From Deltaproteobacteria bacterium (GTDB lineage: Bacteria > Myxococcota_A > UBA796 > UBA9615): DNA of 37,019 bases. A program made the translations under genes and the position numbers. The notes beneath the pieces were generated by a model that was not told the DNA's origin, made no database searches, and saw nothing but the letters and a program-made list of their open reading frames with translations. Each line of letters opens with the position of its first letter. Positions within the stretch are counted from its first letter, which is position 1. The DNA is taken from assembly GCA_002724675.1 (NCBI GenBank), contig PBPL01000223.1:1-37019 (forward strand), given 5' to 3'. This document shows, piece by piece, positions 1-9,429 of this stretch.

Positions 1-10
1 AAGTAGAGGG

Positions 11-886
11 CTACTGACTGGGTAACGACTCGGGAGTTGGCTGGGGGTCTCCCTCCACCGGCGCCGGAGAGACTTCTCGCTTATCCAGAAAGCGTCGAGC
101 CTTGAGAGCTGTGCGGCTCTCGGGATCGCGAGCGGCCAGAGCTTCGAGCGCGGTTCGAGCTTCCTGCTGCCGACCCAAATTCCACAAGCAGACTGCTTGC
201 CGGTAGCGGCAGCGCACAGCGAGCTTCGAGTCGGGGAACTGCTCGTAAGCCAACCGGTAGCGACGCTCTGCAGCCTTCCAGGCCTTTCGTTTCCAGTAGA
301 AATGGCCAACCTGCGTCGCCCGACGAACGAGCCGAAGCTCCGCCTTTTCACGCAAGCGCTGTACCTCCTCCAAGTAGATGGAGTCGGGGAAGCGCTCGAC
401 AAACCCCTTCAGTCGCTTCAGCCCACGAACCGTATGGGACTGGTCACGCTGAGCCACAGACGGAGCAAGCTTGAACTCGGAGCGTGCAATTCGATAGACC
501 ACGTAATCCACTTCCGGGTGCCGTGGGTGCAATCGAGCAAACTGTCGATAGGCATCTACAGCCTCCGCAAAGGCGGACTTCTCGTACAGACAATCAGCCA
601 CCCGAAGCTCTGCAAGAACTGAATACTGGTTGAATGGAAAGTGATTGCGAACCTTGTCGAACGACAACACGGCCTCGTCGTAGTAGCCCCGTCGCATCTG
701 CCTGAGTCCGCGGTTGTAGAGTTGCTCTGGGGTCTCGGCGACACGCACTTTCTTGCGCGACCGCGGCGCCTCCTTCGTCGATGCTAGGGGGTCCAGGCCA
801 GCAGTTTCTCCAGCCGCGAAGGCGGTCTTTGGCCCGGTGGCAGTACCCACCACGGCAAGCCCGAGGAACAACAGCAGCGACCGCAT
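11..886 (-). CDS. bamD: Outer membrane assembly factor BamD-like TPR protein
   Basis: BamD is the TPR-repeat partner of BamA in the complex that folds beta-barrel proteins into the outer membrane. The match is recognised from the BamD pattern: an opening TPR starting at EQLYNRGLRQMRRGYYDEAV, the NHFPFNQYS segment, the diagnostic HPEVDYVVYRIA motif, then FVERFPDSIY and two further TPR-like helical pairs, about 291 residues in all. The start is placed at ATG 886, preceded by an AAGG-type ribosome-binding site, because the upstream frame adds sequence unlike the family. The N-terminus is a signal peptide (MRSLLLFLGLAVVGTATG, probable cleavage after TAFA). It has no cysteine, so unlike most BamD proteins it should not be lipidated; upstream alternative starts (for example 937) do not create a lipobox either. 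The C-terminus is a short proline-rich tail. It is divergent from the clpB block. Alternative: a YbgF/CpoB-like TPR protein, less likely given the HPxxDYVxY motif. Confidence 0.85.
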   Translation of the reverse strand: MRSLLLFLGLAVVGTATGPKTAFAAGETAGLDPLASTKEAPRSRKKVRVAETPEQLYNRGLRQMRRGYYDEAVLSFDKVRNHFPFNQYSVLAELRVADCLYEKSAFAEAVDAYRQFARLHPRHPEVDYVVYRIARSEFKLAPSVAQRDQSHTVRGLKRLKGFVERFPDSIYLEEVQRLREKAELRLVRRATQVGHFYWKRKAWKAAERRYRLAYEQFPDSKLAVRCRYRQAVCLWNLGRQQEARTALEALAARDPESRTALKARRFLDKREVSPAPVEGDPQPTPESLPSQ

Positions 887-1028
887 CCGCGCCGCCTTCA
901 CACCGCAAAGAAACCAGGCTGTAGTGGTCGAGTCCATGGCGAATCCGGTAGGGCGCACCTGCCACTCAGTTGTGCCAGAGTCGGCGCAATCTGGCAGGCC
1001 AATCCCGCTTGCGCAAGGGGCAGTCGGT

Positions 1029-1056
1029 TTGACAACCCCCAAGCACCTCTTAAGTT
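1029..1056 (+). promoter_or_regulatory. Putative sigma70 promoter for the DUF1844-clpB block
   Basis: A perfect -35 hexamer TTGACA (1029-1034) is followed after 16 bases by TAAGTT (1051-1056), which keeps the TAnnnT core of a -10 box. Transcription would begin near 1063, about 65 bases before the first start codon. I saw no CIRCE inverted repeat and no convincing heat-shock sigma motif, although clpB is often heat-induced. The call rests on hexamer matches alone. Confidence 0.35.
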
Positions 1057-1128
1057 TCCTCCGATACCCTTGATGTTCGGTACTGGTCCAAAGCAATGGG
1101 CCGGCGAACTGAGGAGAGGACACGCGGT

Positions 1129-1470
1129 ATGGCTGAAGAGACACCCCAGGACTCCAAGAACGATGCGCCGATGGACGCGGCAGTGGGCGACGACAGCCTG
1201 AGAGGCGCAGGACGGCGTCCCCTGGACTTCTCCACCTTTCTCATCTCGTTGGGCACCTCGGCGCTCGTGCAGCTGGGAGAGGCTCCCGATCCCACCACAG
1301 GTGGTCAGATGACCGCCGACATCACGGGAGCCCGCCAGACAATCGACCTGCTGGGCATTATCGAAGAGAAGACTCGCGGCAACCTCTCCGAGTCCGAAGA
1401 CGCATTGCTCAAGAACCTGCTCCGAGACCTTCGACTTCGGGCCATTCAAGGCAATCGACAGGAGCAGTAG
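1129..1470 (+). CDS. DUF1844 family protein
   Basis: This small (113-residue) soluble protein belongs to DUF1844, a family of unknown function common in deltaproteobacteria and related phyla. The recognisable core runs from DFSTFLISLGTSALVQLGE through the ITGARQTIDLLGIIEEKTRG helix to a leucine-rich C-terminal helix (ENLLRDLRL-like). The start at ATG 1129 is chosen because the purine-rich GAGGAGAGGA at 1111-1120 sits eight bases upstream; an earlier ATG at 1096 lies before that ribosome-binding site. The first 35 residues are acidic and probably disordered. It lies six bases upstream of clpB and is probably cotranscribed with it. No catalytic motif is visible, so the molecular role cannot be stated. 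Confidence 0.8.
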   Translation: MAEETPQDSKNDAPMDAAVGDDSLRGAGRRPLDFSTFLISLGTSALVQLGEAPDPTTGGQMTADITGARQTIDLLGIIEEKTRGNLSESEDALLKNLLRDLRLRAIQGNRQEQ

Positions 1471-1476
1471 CCACCC

Positions 1477-4152
1477 ATGCGAAGCGAGCAACTGACCGTC
1501 AAGAGCCAGGAAGCCATCGGCGCCGCCCGAGAGTTGGCTCGCGAACACGGCCAGCAAGAGGTGGACCTCGAGCACCTGCTCATGGCTCTGCTCAGCCAAA
1601 AAGACGGCATTGTCCCCCAGGTCATCCGCAAGATCGGAGCCGACCTCAAGGCCGTGGAAGCGGACCTGGCCCAAGACCTGACCAAACGACCGAAAGTAGA
1701 GGGCGGTCGCTACTACGTCTCGGATCGACTCCACCGAACCGTGGATAAGGCGCTCGATGAGGCCACAGATCTCAAGGACGACTACATCAGTACCGAGCAC
1801 CTCTTGCTCGCGGCCACCGTCGCCAAGAAAGCCGCGGGGAGAGTCCTTCGCGAGCACGGCATCACCCGAGATGCGGTGCTCCAGGCAATGGCTCATCTGA
1901 GGGGAGCCCATCGAGTGACGGACCAGAGCCCAGAGGACAAGTTCCAAGCCCTGGAGAAGTACGGGCTCGACCTCTGTCAACAGGCCCGACAGGGCAAGCT
2001 CGATCCAGTCATTGGACGTCAAGAAGAGATCCGACGCATCGTGCAGATCCTCTCTCGGCGCACCAAGAACAACCCCGTACTCGTGGGTGAGCCCGGGGTG
2101 GGCAAGACAGCGCTCGCCGAAGGACTGGCCAATCGAATCGTCCAGGGAGACGTGCCAGAGACGCTCCGTAGCAAGCGCCTGATTGCGCTGGACCTGCCAT
2201 CCATGGTTGCCGGCGCCAAGTACCGCGGTGAGTTCGAAGAGCGGCTCAAGGCCGTGCTTCAAGAAGTTCAGGGAGCCGGCGGCGAGATCATTTTGTTCAT
2301 CGACGAGCTCCACAACATCATCGGCGCCGGCAAGAGCGAAGGAACCATGGACGCGTCCAACATGCTCAAGCCTGCGCTGGCCAGGGGCGAGCTCCGATGC
2401 ATTGGCGCCACCACGCTCGACGAATACCGCAAGCACATCGAGAAAGACTCTGCCCTGGAGCGGCGCTTCGCCCGCATCTTCGTGGACCAGCCCACTGTCG
2501 AGGACACCGTTGCCATCCTACGGGGCCTCAAGGACAAGTACGAAGTACACCACGGCGTCCGGATCCGAGACGCAGCGCTGGTGGCCGCTGCCCACCTGTC
2601 ACACCGCTACATCGTCGGACGCTTTCTGCCAGACAAGGCCATAGACCTCATGGACGAGGCCGCCTCTGCGGTTCGCATGGAGATCGACTCGATGCCGGCG
2701 GAGATCGACACCTTGCAACGTCGCATCCGCACCTTGCAGATCGAACAGCAGGCCCTGAAGAAGGAGGACGACCGAGCCAGCCGAGAGCGAGTCTCTGCCA
2801 TTGAGCTGGAGCTGTCCCAGATCGTCGAAGACGCCAATGCACTGCAGGCCCGATGGCAAGCCGAGAAGGCCGCCATCGCGGGCGTTCGTGAAAAGAAAGA
2901 GCAGCTGGAAGAGGCCCGCAACCAGATGGACCGGGTCGAGCGGGAGGGCGACCTGACCCGGGCAGCAGAACTCAAGTACGGCGTAATCCCTGAGCTAGAG
3001 AAGGCGATCGCGACAGAACAAGAGACCCTGGACGGCCGACAAGGCGATCACCCGATGCTCGTGGAAGAAGTGGATGAGGAGGGGATCGCGGCGGTAGTGG
3101 CCAAGTGGACCGGCATCCCTGTCAGCCGGCTACGAGAGTCCGAGGTGGCCAAGCTGCGGCGGATGGAAGACGAGCTCCGCAAGCGGGTCGTGGGCCAAGA
3201 CGAGGCCTTGTCCCTCGTGTCGTCGGCGGTTCGACGAGCGAGAGCGGGCCTGCAGGAAGACAGTCGACCCATCGGCTCATTCATCTTCCTGGGCCCCACA
3301 GGTGTCGGAAAGACGGAAACAGCAAAGGCCTTAGCCGAGTTTCTGTTCGACGACGAACAAGCCGTAGTGCGCATCGACATGTCCGAGTTCATGGAGAAAC
3401 ACGCCGTCGCACGCTTGATTGGCGCGCCACCCGGCTACGTGGGCTACGACGAAGGAGGCGTGCTGACCAATGCCGTCGCCACGCGGCCCTACTCGGTCGT
3501 ACTGTTCGACGAGATCGAGAAGGCTCACAGCGATGTCTTCAACGTGCTGCTTCAGATGCTCGACGATGGACGTCTCACCGACTCCCATGGCAAGACCGTC
3601 GACTTCCGAAACACCGTAATCATCATGACCAGCAACGTGGGCGCCCCGAGGATCATGGAGAGCGCAGGTGACCGAGAACAGATGCAGTCCATCGCGTCCG
3701 ATGCGCTGCAGGCCTCGTTCCGCCCCGAGTTTCTCAATCGAATCGACGACATCGTCGTGTTCAATCCTCTGAATCGGAAACATATCGGCGCGATCGTCCA
3801 CATCCAGTTGAACCAACTCCGACGCCTGCTGGATGGCCGCAACATGACCATTGAGCTGGACGACACGGCCACCACGCTGCTGGGTGACCTCGGCTACGAC
3901 CCGGCCTACGGTGCGAGGCCGCTCAAGCGAGCCATTCTGAGACACCTCAAGGACCCCTTGAGCCTTCAGATCCTCGATGGAGCCTTCGGCGAGGGAGACC
4001 ACCTCATGGTGGGTGTGCAAGAGGGCTCGTTTGTATTCGAGCTCACGGAGCGTCCCACGACCTTGGAGACAGCAGCTGTCGGCCCTACCGATTCGGGGAC
4101 CTCGGACCAGGACGAGGGCGAGAGCGCTCCCGGCGATCAGCCAGGCCTCTAA
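1477..4152 (+). CDS. clpB: ATP-dependent disaggregase ClpB
   Basis: ClpB is the cytosolic hexameric AAA+ chaperone that pulls polypeptides out of aggregates together with DnaK/DnaJ/GrpE. All domains are present in order: the Clp N-domain repeats (about 1-145); NBD1 with Walker A GEPGVGKT (204-211) and Walker B FIDELHN near 275; the long coiled-coil M-domain (about 405-520) characteristic of ClpB rather than ClpA/ClpC; NBD2 with Walker A GPTGVGKT (606-613), the [13 protein letters not shown] pore segment and [10 protein letters not shown]; and a D2-small domain with the GARPLKRAI sensor-2 motif. At 891 residues it is slightly longer than the usual 850-870 because of an acidic, Ser/Asp/Glu-rich tail of about 35 residues after FELTERP. 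It follows the DUF1844 gene by six bases. I saw no clear dedicated heat-shock operator. Confidence 0.98.
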   Translation: MRSEQLTVKSQEAIGAARELAREHGQQEVDLEHLLMALLSQKDGIVPQVIRKIGADLKAVEADLAQDLTKRPKVEGGRYYVSDRLHRTVDKALDEATDLKDDYISTEHLLLAATVAKKAAGRVLREHGITRDAVLQAMAHLRGAHRVTDQSPEDKFQALEKYGLDLCQQARQGKLDPVIGRQEEIRRIVQILSRRTKNNPVLVGEPGVGKTALAEGLANRIVQGDVPETLRSKRLIALDLPSMVAGAKYRGEFEERLKAVLQEVQGAGGEIILFIDELHNIIGAGKSEGTMDASNMLKPALARGELRCIGATTLDEYRKHIEKDSALERRFARIFVDQPTVEDTVAILRGLKDKYEVHHGVRIRDAALVAAAHLSHRYIVGRFLPDKAIDLMDEAASAVRMEIDSMPAEIDTLQRRIRTLQIEQQALKKEDDRASRERVSAIELELSQIVEDANALQARWQAEKAAIAGVREKKEQLEEARNQMDRVEREGDLTRAAELKYGVIPELEKAIATEQETLDGRQGDHPMLVEEVDEEGIAAVVAKWTGIPVSRLRESEVAKLRRMEDELRKRVVGQDEALSLVSSAVRRARAGLQEDSRPIGSFIFLGPTGVGKTETAKALAEFLFDDEQAVVRIDMSEFMEKHAVARLIGAPPGYVGYDEGGVLTNAVATRPYSVVLFDEIEKAHSDVFNVLLQMLDDGRLTDSHGKTVDFRNTVIIMTSNVGAPRIMESAGDREQMQSIASDALQASFRPEFLNRIDDIVVFNPLNRKHIGAIVHIQLNQLRRLLDGRNMTIELDDTATTLLGDLGYDPAYGARPLKRAILRHLKDPLSLQILDGAFGEGDHLMVGVQEGSFVFELTERPTTLETAAVGPTDSGTSDQDEGESAPGDQPGL

Positions 4153-4258
4153 TGGCCGAGGACACTGATGGGAGTGGCTGGTCGACCCAACAGGAGTCTC
4201 CCGCCAGTCAGGCCAAACCCCAACGACAGACGCGGGCCATGTAGAGTACGCGCTACCG

Positions 4259-5374
4259 ATGGGCACCAACAACACTGAAGAGGAACCGCTCGAGGACACG
4301 ACAGGCAAGTCTCCTGTGTGCGACACGACCGGAGAGTCGCCCACGATGACGGCCCCTCAAGCCACACTCGATGACGAGCAAGCCCCCCGGGTACCCACCT
4401 TGATCGTCCAATCGGGCCCGAACATTGGTGATTACTTCGTGTTCCCGCAGGACAAAGAATCCATCATCGTCGGCCGCGGTCGCGACAGTGACTTCCGCAT
4501 CCCAGACACGTCGGTATCGCGGAACCACGCTCGATTTCGCGAAGTTCCCGGGGTGGGCGACTCAGACATTCGAGTCAATGATCTCGGCTCAACTAATGGG
4601 ACTCTCATCCAGGGAATGGCGGTCGAGGCAGAGATCACCGTCTGCGATGGGGATGTCCTGCAGCTGGGAGACGTGACCATCCGCTATCGGCGCATGGATC
4701 CCACGGATCGCGCTTTTCAAGAGGAGATCGCATCCAAGGTCGAGAACGCACGAACAGATCCGCTGACAGGTCTCAACACACGTCGCTACCTGGACGACTA
4801 CCTCAGCGACCTCGTCGCTGCTCACGAGCGCAACGCACGCGCCATCTCCGTCCTAATGATCGACCTCGACCACTTCAAGCAAGTCAACGACGGCTTCGGC
4901 CATGCCATCGGCGATCAGGTTCTTCAAGATGTCTCTCAGCTCATCCAGACCGCCATCCGCAGCGGGGACACAGCCGTTCGCTACGGTGGAGAAGAGTTCT
5001 GCGTTGTGCTTCCCGGCGCCTCCGAAGCCATCGCTCTGCGTGTCGCCGAGCGCATCCGAAGTTCCACCGAGACGTCTTCGAGGGAGCGGGAAGGTCGCGC
5101 CCCCAAGGTCACGGTCTCCATTGGGGCGGCAACGCTTGCACCCAATGAGGACGCTGCACACTGGCTGGAGCGAGCAGATGCAGCCCTCTACATCGCGAAA
5201 CGGGATGGTCGAAACCGGGTGGTGAATGCAGCCCCAGGCACCGCGACTTTCGAGGTCGAGACCGTGCCGGCCCCCGGTGGATTCCAGGATCGAGACACCC
5301 ACCGAGTGCTTCGCGTCGACAACCAAACGCGGACAGCAGCGCGCATCAAGAAGAGCGACCTGGACAACTCCTGA
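4259..5374 (+). CDS. FHA-GGDEF protein, probable diguanylate cyclase
   Basis: The protein joins a phosphopeptide-binding FHA domain to a c-di-GMP-synthesising GGDEF domain. The FHA domain (about 48-143) shows GRGRDSDFRIPD, SVSRNHARF and LGSTNGT, the loops that contact phosphothreonine. The cyclase domain (about 165-325) begins with DPLTGLNTRRYL and has DLDHFKQVND for metal binding and an intact GGEEF active site (243-247). An RSGD sequence (234-237) five residues before GGEEF matches the RxxD inhibitory site, so product feedback inhibition is likely. There is no signal peptide or membrane segment, so it should be cytosolic. The start is uncertain: ATG 4346 has a GGAGAG ribosome-binding site about nine bases upstream and would drop a poorly conserved 29-residue N-terminus, while ATG 4259 has a TAGAGT -10-like box just before it and could be leaderless. 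The input kinase is not evident nearby. Confidence 0.93.
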   Translation: MGTNNTEEEPLEDTTGKSPVCDTTGESPTMTAPQATLDDEQAPRVPTLIVQSGPNIGDYFVFPQDKESIIVGRGRDSDFRIPDTSVSRNHARFREVPGVGDSDIRVNDLGSTNGTLIQGMAVEAEITVCDGDVLQLGDVTIRYRRMDPTDRAFQEEIASKVENARTDPLTGLNTRRYLDDYLSDLVAAHERNARAISVLMIDLDHFKQVNDGFGHAIGDQVLQDVSQLIQTAIRSGDTAVRYGGEEFCVVLPGASEAIALRVAERIRSSTETSSREREGRAPKVTVSIGAATLAPNEDAAHWLERADAALYIAKRDGRNRVVNAAPGTATFEVETVPAPGGFQDRDTHRVLRVDNQTRTAARIKKSDLDNS

Positions 5375-5378
5375 ATCG

Positions 5379-5669
5379 ATGCGCTTGCCCACGGCTCACT
5401 GCCCCAACTGTCGTGTGGAGGTGCTCGTCTATGGCTGGGTTGATCCAGACAGCCACGAGCAGGACGCCAGAATACGAACCCGATGTGTGGACTGTGACGC
5501 CGTCCTAGACCGCTTTGGAGCGGATGTCACCATCACCGAGAAGCCCATCGCCGAGTTGGTCGCTGCGGGCTACACGGACCTCGATCGGGGGCGCCCCGTG
5601 GGCCCAGGGGGCTGCTTCGAGAACAACGGCTGCGACGGCTGTCCAAAGATCGAGACGAGGCCCTGGTAG
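5379..5669 (+). CDS. Small cysteine-rich zinc-ribbon-like protein
   Basis: This 96-residue protein is not assigned to a named family. It starts at ATG 5379, four bases after the stop of the FHA-GGDEF gene, so it is probably translated from the same message. Two CxxC knuckles (C8/C11 and C36/C39) flank an acidic segment and would form a classic four-cysteine zinc ribbon. A separate C-terminal cluster GGCFENNGCDGCP (C79, C85, C88) follows a conserved-looking glycine/proline loop. This second cluster has three cysteines in a C-x5-C-x2-C spacing and could complete another metal site with a histidine, a partner protein or a dimer mate. No nucleic-acid-binding or enzymatic motif is visible. The gene is supported by frame, spacing and cysteine spacing rather than by homology. 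Confidence 0.7.
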   Translation: MRLPTAHCPNCRVEVLVYGWVDPDSHEQDARIRTRCVDCDAVLDRFGADVTITEKPIAELVAAGYTDLDRGRPVGPGGCFENNGCDGCPKIETRPW

Positions 5670-5807
5670 CAACCCCGAAACAGACCGGTCCACTGGTATG
5701 CTGTATCCCGCTTCGGGACTTGGCCGCTCAGCCCCACCGAAACGAACGAATGCAACACCCAGTCCGGCACCGTCAGGAGCCGGAAGAAACGGTCTACAGG
5801 AGTCGGA

Positions 5808-6575
5808 ATGGCCGGCCATAGTAAGTGGGCGAACATCAAGCACCGCAAGGGCGCACAGGACGCGAAGCGGAGCAAGGTATTCAGCAAAGTCGTCAAGGAC
5901 ATCATGGTCGCTTCACGCATCGGAGGGCCTGACCCCGAGGCCAACCCCCGGCTTCGGCTGGCCATTGAGAAGGCCAAGGCTGTCAGCCTGCCCAAAGACA
6001 ACCTGGAGCGTGCCATCAAGAAAGGTGCTGGACTCCTGGAGGGCGTCGAATACGAGGAAGTGATGTACGAGGCCTACGGACCAGGCGGAGTCGCCATCCT
6101 CATCGAGTGCCTGACAGACAACCGGAACCGAACCAGTCCCGAGATTAAGGCGATTCTCAGCAAGCGCGGGATCGCCCTGGCTGCGTCGGGAGCCGCTGCC
6201 CACTCTTTTTCACGGCTGGGGCAGGTGCTGGTCGATGCCGCGAGCACTGACGAGGAAGAACTCACGCTCGCCGCTCTCGACTTGCCCGTGGATGATGTCC
6301 TGCTGGACTCCGACGACTCAGGCACAGACGTCTTTCAGGTGCTCACCGAAATAGGAGCACTGGAGGCCGTCCGGGAAGGGCTCGAGACGTCGGGGTTCAC
6401 AATTAAAGAGTATGGCCTGACGTGGGTGCCGTCGGTCTCGGTCCAGGTGCAAGGAGATGACGCTGAGAAGTTGATGGCGGTGTTGGATGCCATCGACCAG
6501 AACGATGATGTTCAGAACCTCTACGCCAATTACGAGATCTCCGATGCGGAGATGGAACGCCTGGCGGCGAATTGA
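5808..6575 (+). CDS. yebC: YebC/PmpR family regulator (TACO1-like)
   Basis: YebC proteins are cytosolic and were described as DNA-binding regulators; members of the family are also reported to help translation of difficult peptide stretches. The N-terminal signature MAGHSKWANIKHRKGAQDAK is essentially invariant in the family, followed by KAVSLPKDNLERAIKKG and the GGVAILIECLTDNRNRTSPE motif. The length of 255 residues is normal for the three-domain fold. AGGAGTCGGA immediately precedes the start and serves as ribosome-binding site. A TATGCT sequence at 5697-5702 could be part of a promoter in the 138-base gap before the gene. It directly precedes ruvC, the classical yebC-ruvCAB arrangement. 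Confidence 0.96.
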   Translation: MAGHSKWANIKHRKGAQDAKRSKVFSKVVKDIMVASRIGGPDPEANPRLRLAIEKAKAVSLPKDNLERAIKKGAGLLEGVEYEEVMYEAYGPGGVAILIECLTDNRNRTSPEIKAILSKRGIALAASGAAAHSFSRLGQVLVDAASTDEEELTLAALDLPVDDVLLDSDDSGTDVFQVLTEIGALEAVREGLETSGFTIKEYGLTWVPSVSVQVQGDDAEKLMAVLDAIDQNDDVQNLYANYEISDAEMERLAAN

Positions 6576-6610
6576 GCCGGTCTCCGGCACCATCCATCGG
6601 AGCGACTCCA

Positions 6611-7201
6611 GTGCCCGCACGAGACAAGCAGAGAGCGCCACACCGAATCCTGGGCATCGACCCCGGCGGACATGTGGCGGGCTGGGGTCTCATCTGCCAG
6701 ACCGGCAACAAGCTCAGCCTCGAAGAGTGCGGCACGCTGAGGCCCGGCTCAAGGATCGAGTTCCCGGAGCGGCTCCGGCGCCTCCACCAGGCGATGGGCG
6801 AGGTGATCGAACGGCTCCAACCCCAGGCCGTCGCTATCGAGTCCGTGTTCTTTGCCCGGCACCCCAAAGCTGCGCTGCAGCTGGGGCATGTGCGCGGGGT
6901 GCTGATTCTCGCCGCAGCCGAGCGAGAGTTGCCCATCTTTGAATATCCACCAGCCACCGTGAAGAAGGCGGTCACCGGTCACGGGGCAGCAAAAAAAGAG
7001 CAGGTACGGGACATGGTCAATGTGCTCCTGGGAACCCGTGTGGAGGGTGCTGCAGACAAGTCCGACGCGCTCGCCATTGCCATCTGCCATGCCCACAGTG
7101 GCAGTCTCCTAGCTCGCTTGAAGAAACTCGACCCCGGGCCCAAGCGACGTCGCACCACAAAGTCTGTGGCGCGCCGAAGCCCGGTGCGAAAGGCAAAGTG
7201 A
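6611..7201 (+). CDS. ruvC: Holliday junction resolvase RuvC
   Basis: RuvC is the dimeric endonuclease that cuts Holliday junctions after RuvAB-driven branch migration. The RNase H-like fold is recognised from RILGIDPGG and AIESVFFARHP and from ADKSDALAIAICHAH near the end. The four acidic metal ligands of the family are present as D17, E77, D149 and D152 (numbered from this start). The start is placed at GTG 6611 because GGAG (6599-6602) sits eight bases upstream. A TTG at 6572 overlapping the yebC stop would add 13 residues not typical of the family. The product (196 residues) exceeds the usual 165-175 because of a basic C-terminal tail rich in Lys/Arg, possibly aiding DNA binding. The stop overlaps the ruvA start region. 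Confidence 0.95.
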   Translation: MPARDKQRAPHRILGIDPGGHVAGWGLICQTGNKLSLEECGTLRPGSRIEFPERLRRLHQAMGEVIERLQPQAVAIESVFFARHPKAALQLGHVRGVLILAAAERELPIFEYPPATVKKAVTGHGAAKKEQVRDMVNVLLGTRVEGAADKSDALAIAICHAHSGSLLARLKKLDPGPKRRRTTKSVARRSPVRKAK

Positions 7202-7821
7202 TGATTGGCCGACTCAGAGGACGCCTCCTGACCCAAGAAGCGGACCGCATCCTGATTGAGACCAGCGCTGGGGTGGGCTACGAGGTCATCGTCGCGCCGC
7301 GCGCGCTGGTGGACCTGCCGGCGCAAGGAGAAGAGACTACGTTGCATGTGCACACGCAGGTGAGAGAGGACGCCATCACCCTGTACGGCTTCCTCCAGGC
7401 ATCAGACCGGGCCGCGTTCCGACTCGTCCAGAGTGTCTCCGGCATTGGCCCCAAGCTCGCCCTCGCCATCATTGGCACCTGTGAGCCAACGGCACTGGCG
7501 ACAGCAATTGCTCGCGAAGACACGGTAGCGCTCTGCCGCATTCCAGGTCTGGGCAAGAAGACCGCGGCCAGGCTGTGCCTCGAGCTCAAGGACAAGCTTG
7601 ACCGACTCCTGGGCCAGGACGGAGCTGGCCTGCCCTCCTTGACGGACATCGGGGGATCCGGAGGCGCCTCGCCCGCCGTCGGCGATGCGAGCGCAGCGCT
7701 CGAAGCGCTCGGCTACAGTTCCCGCGAAATCGCCAAGGCGATCAAGAACGCCAACCCCACCGACGATGACACGGTGCAGTCGCTGCTGCGGCGGGCCTTG
7801 AAGAGTCTGAGCCCAGCCTGA
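7201..7821 (+). CDS. ruvA: Holliday junction branch migration subunit RuvA
   Basis: RuvA binds the four-way junction as a tetramer and loads the RuvB motor. The protein opens with the canonical [10 protein letters not shown], continues through the OB-fold domain ([20 protein letters not shown]), and has two helix-hairpin-helix motifs, [14 protein letters not shown] and [16 protein letters not shown]. The C-terminal RuvB-binding domain III is marked by [16 protein letters not shown]. The 206-residue length is normal. ATG 7201 is chosen over an in-frame GTG at 7198 because family members begin at MIGRL. The start shares a base with the ruvC stop codon, indicating translational coupling. Confidence 0.97.
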   Translation: MIGRLRGRLLTQEADRILIETSAGVGYEVIVAPRALVDLPAQGEETTLHVHTQVREDAITLYGFLQASDRAAFRLVQSVSGIGPKLALAIIGTCEPTALATAIAREDTVALCRIPGLGKKTAARLCLELKDKLDRLLGQDGAGLPSLTDIGGSGGASPAVGDASAALEALGYSSREIAKAIKNANPTDDDTVQSLLRRALKSLSPA

Positions 7822-7822
7822 G

Positions 7823-8845
7823 ATGGACCGAGAACTGAGCCCAGCGCAGGAACCTGACATCGACGGATTCGTCGAGGAGATAAGCCTGCGTCCCGCGACG
7901 CTCTCGGAATACGTGGGCCAGGGCAATGTCCTAGACAACCTCAAGATCTTCATCCAGGCAGCACAAGGTCGAGGCGAAGCTCTCGACCACACCCTGTTCG
8001 CGGGTCCGCCTGGGCTGGGCAAGACGACCCTAGCCCACGTCATTGCCCACGAGATGGGGGTTCAGCTGAAGGCCACCTCGGGACCCGTGATCGAGCGAGG
8101 AGGCGACCTGGCCGCGATCGTGTCGAACCTGGACGAGGGCGATGTCCTGTTCATCGACGAGATCCATCGCCTCAACCGAGCCGTCCAAGAGGTCCTCTAT
8201 CCGGCAATGGAGGACTTCGAGATCGACATCGTGCTGGGACAGGGGCCAACGGCGCGCTCCATCCGCTACGACCTGCCCCGGTTCACGCTGGTGGGGGCGA
8301 CCACCAGAGAGAGTCTCCTCAGTCCACCGTTCCGTTCGCGGTTCGGATGGGTGGCCGTACTGGACTTCTACACCCCCGAGGAGTTGTCTTTGATCATCGC
8401 GCGATCCGCCGACCTGCTCGAGGTGCCCATCTCCAAGACCGCGGCTCTCACCCTGGCGAGGCGATCCCGCGGCACACCGCGCATCGCCAACCGTCTCCTT
8501 CGACGGGTGCGTGACTTTGCACAGGTCATGGGCGACGGGCGAATCGATGAAGGCACCGTCGACGAAGCTCTGGCTCGACTGCAGGTGGACTCAGCAGGCC
8601 TCGACAAGATGGACCGCCGCATCCTCACCATACTCGTGGAGCGATTCTCGGGAGGACCCGTGGGCATCGAGTCGCTGGCGGCCGCCTTGGGCGAAGAGCG
8701 GGACACCTTGGAAGACGTCTACGAGCCCTACCTAGTCCAACAGGGCTACATCGTCCGCAGCCGCCAGGGCCGCATCGCCTCCAGCCAGACATACGCGCAC
8801 CTGGGACAGTCGCCGCCCGCCGGCACCACTGGTTCGCTTTTCTGA
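7823..8845 (+). CDS. ruvB: Holliday junction DNA helicase RuvB
   Basis: RuvB is the hexameric AAA+ motor that drives branch migration with RuvA. Family marks include [13 protein letters not shown], Walker [27 protein letters not shown], Walker [13 protein letters not shown], the sensor region [20 protein letters not shown] and the C-terminal winged-helix domain with [28 protein letters not shown]. The length of 340 residues is usual. The gene begins one base after the ruvA stop. Some usually conserved positions differ mildly ([14 protein letters not shown] where many proteins have AGLLTSPLRDRFGI), but no functional residue appears lost. Confidence 0.97.
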   Translation: MDRELSPAQEPDIDGFVEEISLRPATLSEYVGQGNVLDNLKIFIQAAQGRGEALDHTLFAGPPGLGKTTLAHVIAHEMGVQLKATSGPVIERGGDLAAIVSNLDEGDVLFIDEIHRLNRAVQEVLYPAMEDFEIDIVLGQGPTARSIRYDLPRFTLVGATTRESLLSPPFRSRFGWVAVLDFYTPEELSLIIARSADLLEVPISKTAALTLARRSRGTPRIANRLLRRVRDFAQVMGDGRIDEGTVDEALARLQVDSAGLDKMDRRILTILVERFSGGPVGIESLAAALGEERDTLEDVYEPYLVQQGYIVRSRQGRIASSQTYAHLGQSPPAGTTGSLF

Positions 8846-9294
8846 TGGGTGAAAGGGCCCTCCGTCTCCTGCTGGTGACGGCGCTGGCGTTGCTGGTCAG
8901 TTGCTCGTCTCGCTCCCCCGCAGGACTCCCCGTAATCTCCATCGATGTGGAGGGACACCGCATCCGCGCCGAGGTTGCCGAGGAGCCCGAGGACCACAGC
9001 AGAGGGCTCATGTACCGTCGGAAGTTGGGAACCAACAGCGGCATGCTGTTCGTCTACGCACAACCGGAGCCCCTGAGCTTCTGGATGAAGAACACCTTCG
9101 TACCCCTGAGCATCGCATTCATCGACGACGACGGAACGATCGTGCACATCGCGGACATGGCTCCCCAGACGACCGTGAGCCACCGCAGCCCAAAGGCCGT
9201 GCGCTACGCCCTCGAAGTAAATCGTGGCTGGTTTGCCGAGCGAGGCATCAAGGCCGGGCACCGGACTCAATTTCAACACCTGAACGCGGACTAG
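8845..9294 (+). CDS. DUF192 lipoprotein
   Basis: This 149-residue protein belongs to the DUF192 family, whose biochemical role is unknown to me. The conserved family segments are present: RGLMYRRKLGTNSGMLFVY, FWMKNTFVPLSIAFID and the C-terminal ALEVNRGWFAERGI. The N-terminus is a signal sequence ending in a lipobox-like LLVSC (cysteine about residue 20), so it is predicted to be lipidated and processed by Lgt and LspA, both encoded in this window. The start overlaps the ruvB stop by one base (TGATG), implying coupling. Its TAG stop lies in the same reading frame as the downstream lpxC homology. Confidence 0.9.
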   Translation: MGERALRLLLVTALALLVSCSSRSPAGLPVISIDVEGHRIRAEVAEEPEDHSRGLMYRRKLGTNSGMLFVYAQPEPLSFWMKNTFVPLSIAFIDDDGTIVHIADMAPQTTVSHRSPKAVRYALEVNRGWFAERGIKAGHRTQFQHLNAD

Positions 9295-9429
9295 GGTCAC
9301 GATGCTTGCACTTCGAGTCTGCTCGCCTGCTCGAGATACATCCTGAGCATCGACCTACCCCCACGACGCCGTCTACGGCGCTCAACGCGTGTTCTGGGGC
9401 GCTGCCTGTTTAGCGGGCGGCCTGGAGCG

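Noticed and set aside
887-1128. CIRCE or heat-shock sigma element upstream of clpB
   Set aside because: No TTAGCACTC-type inverted repeat and no convincing CTTGAA/CCCCAT pair found; only a sigma70-like match is reported.
898-2436. Long open frame (512 codons) on the minus strand opposite clpB and the DUF1844 gene
   Set aside because: It lies wholly opposite well-supported genes, shows no family motif, and is the kind of shadow frame expected in GC-rich DNA.
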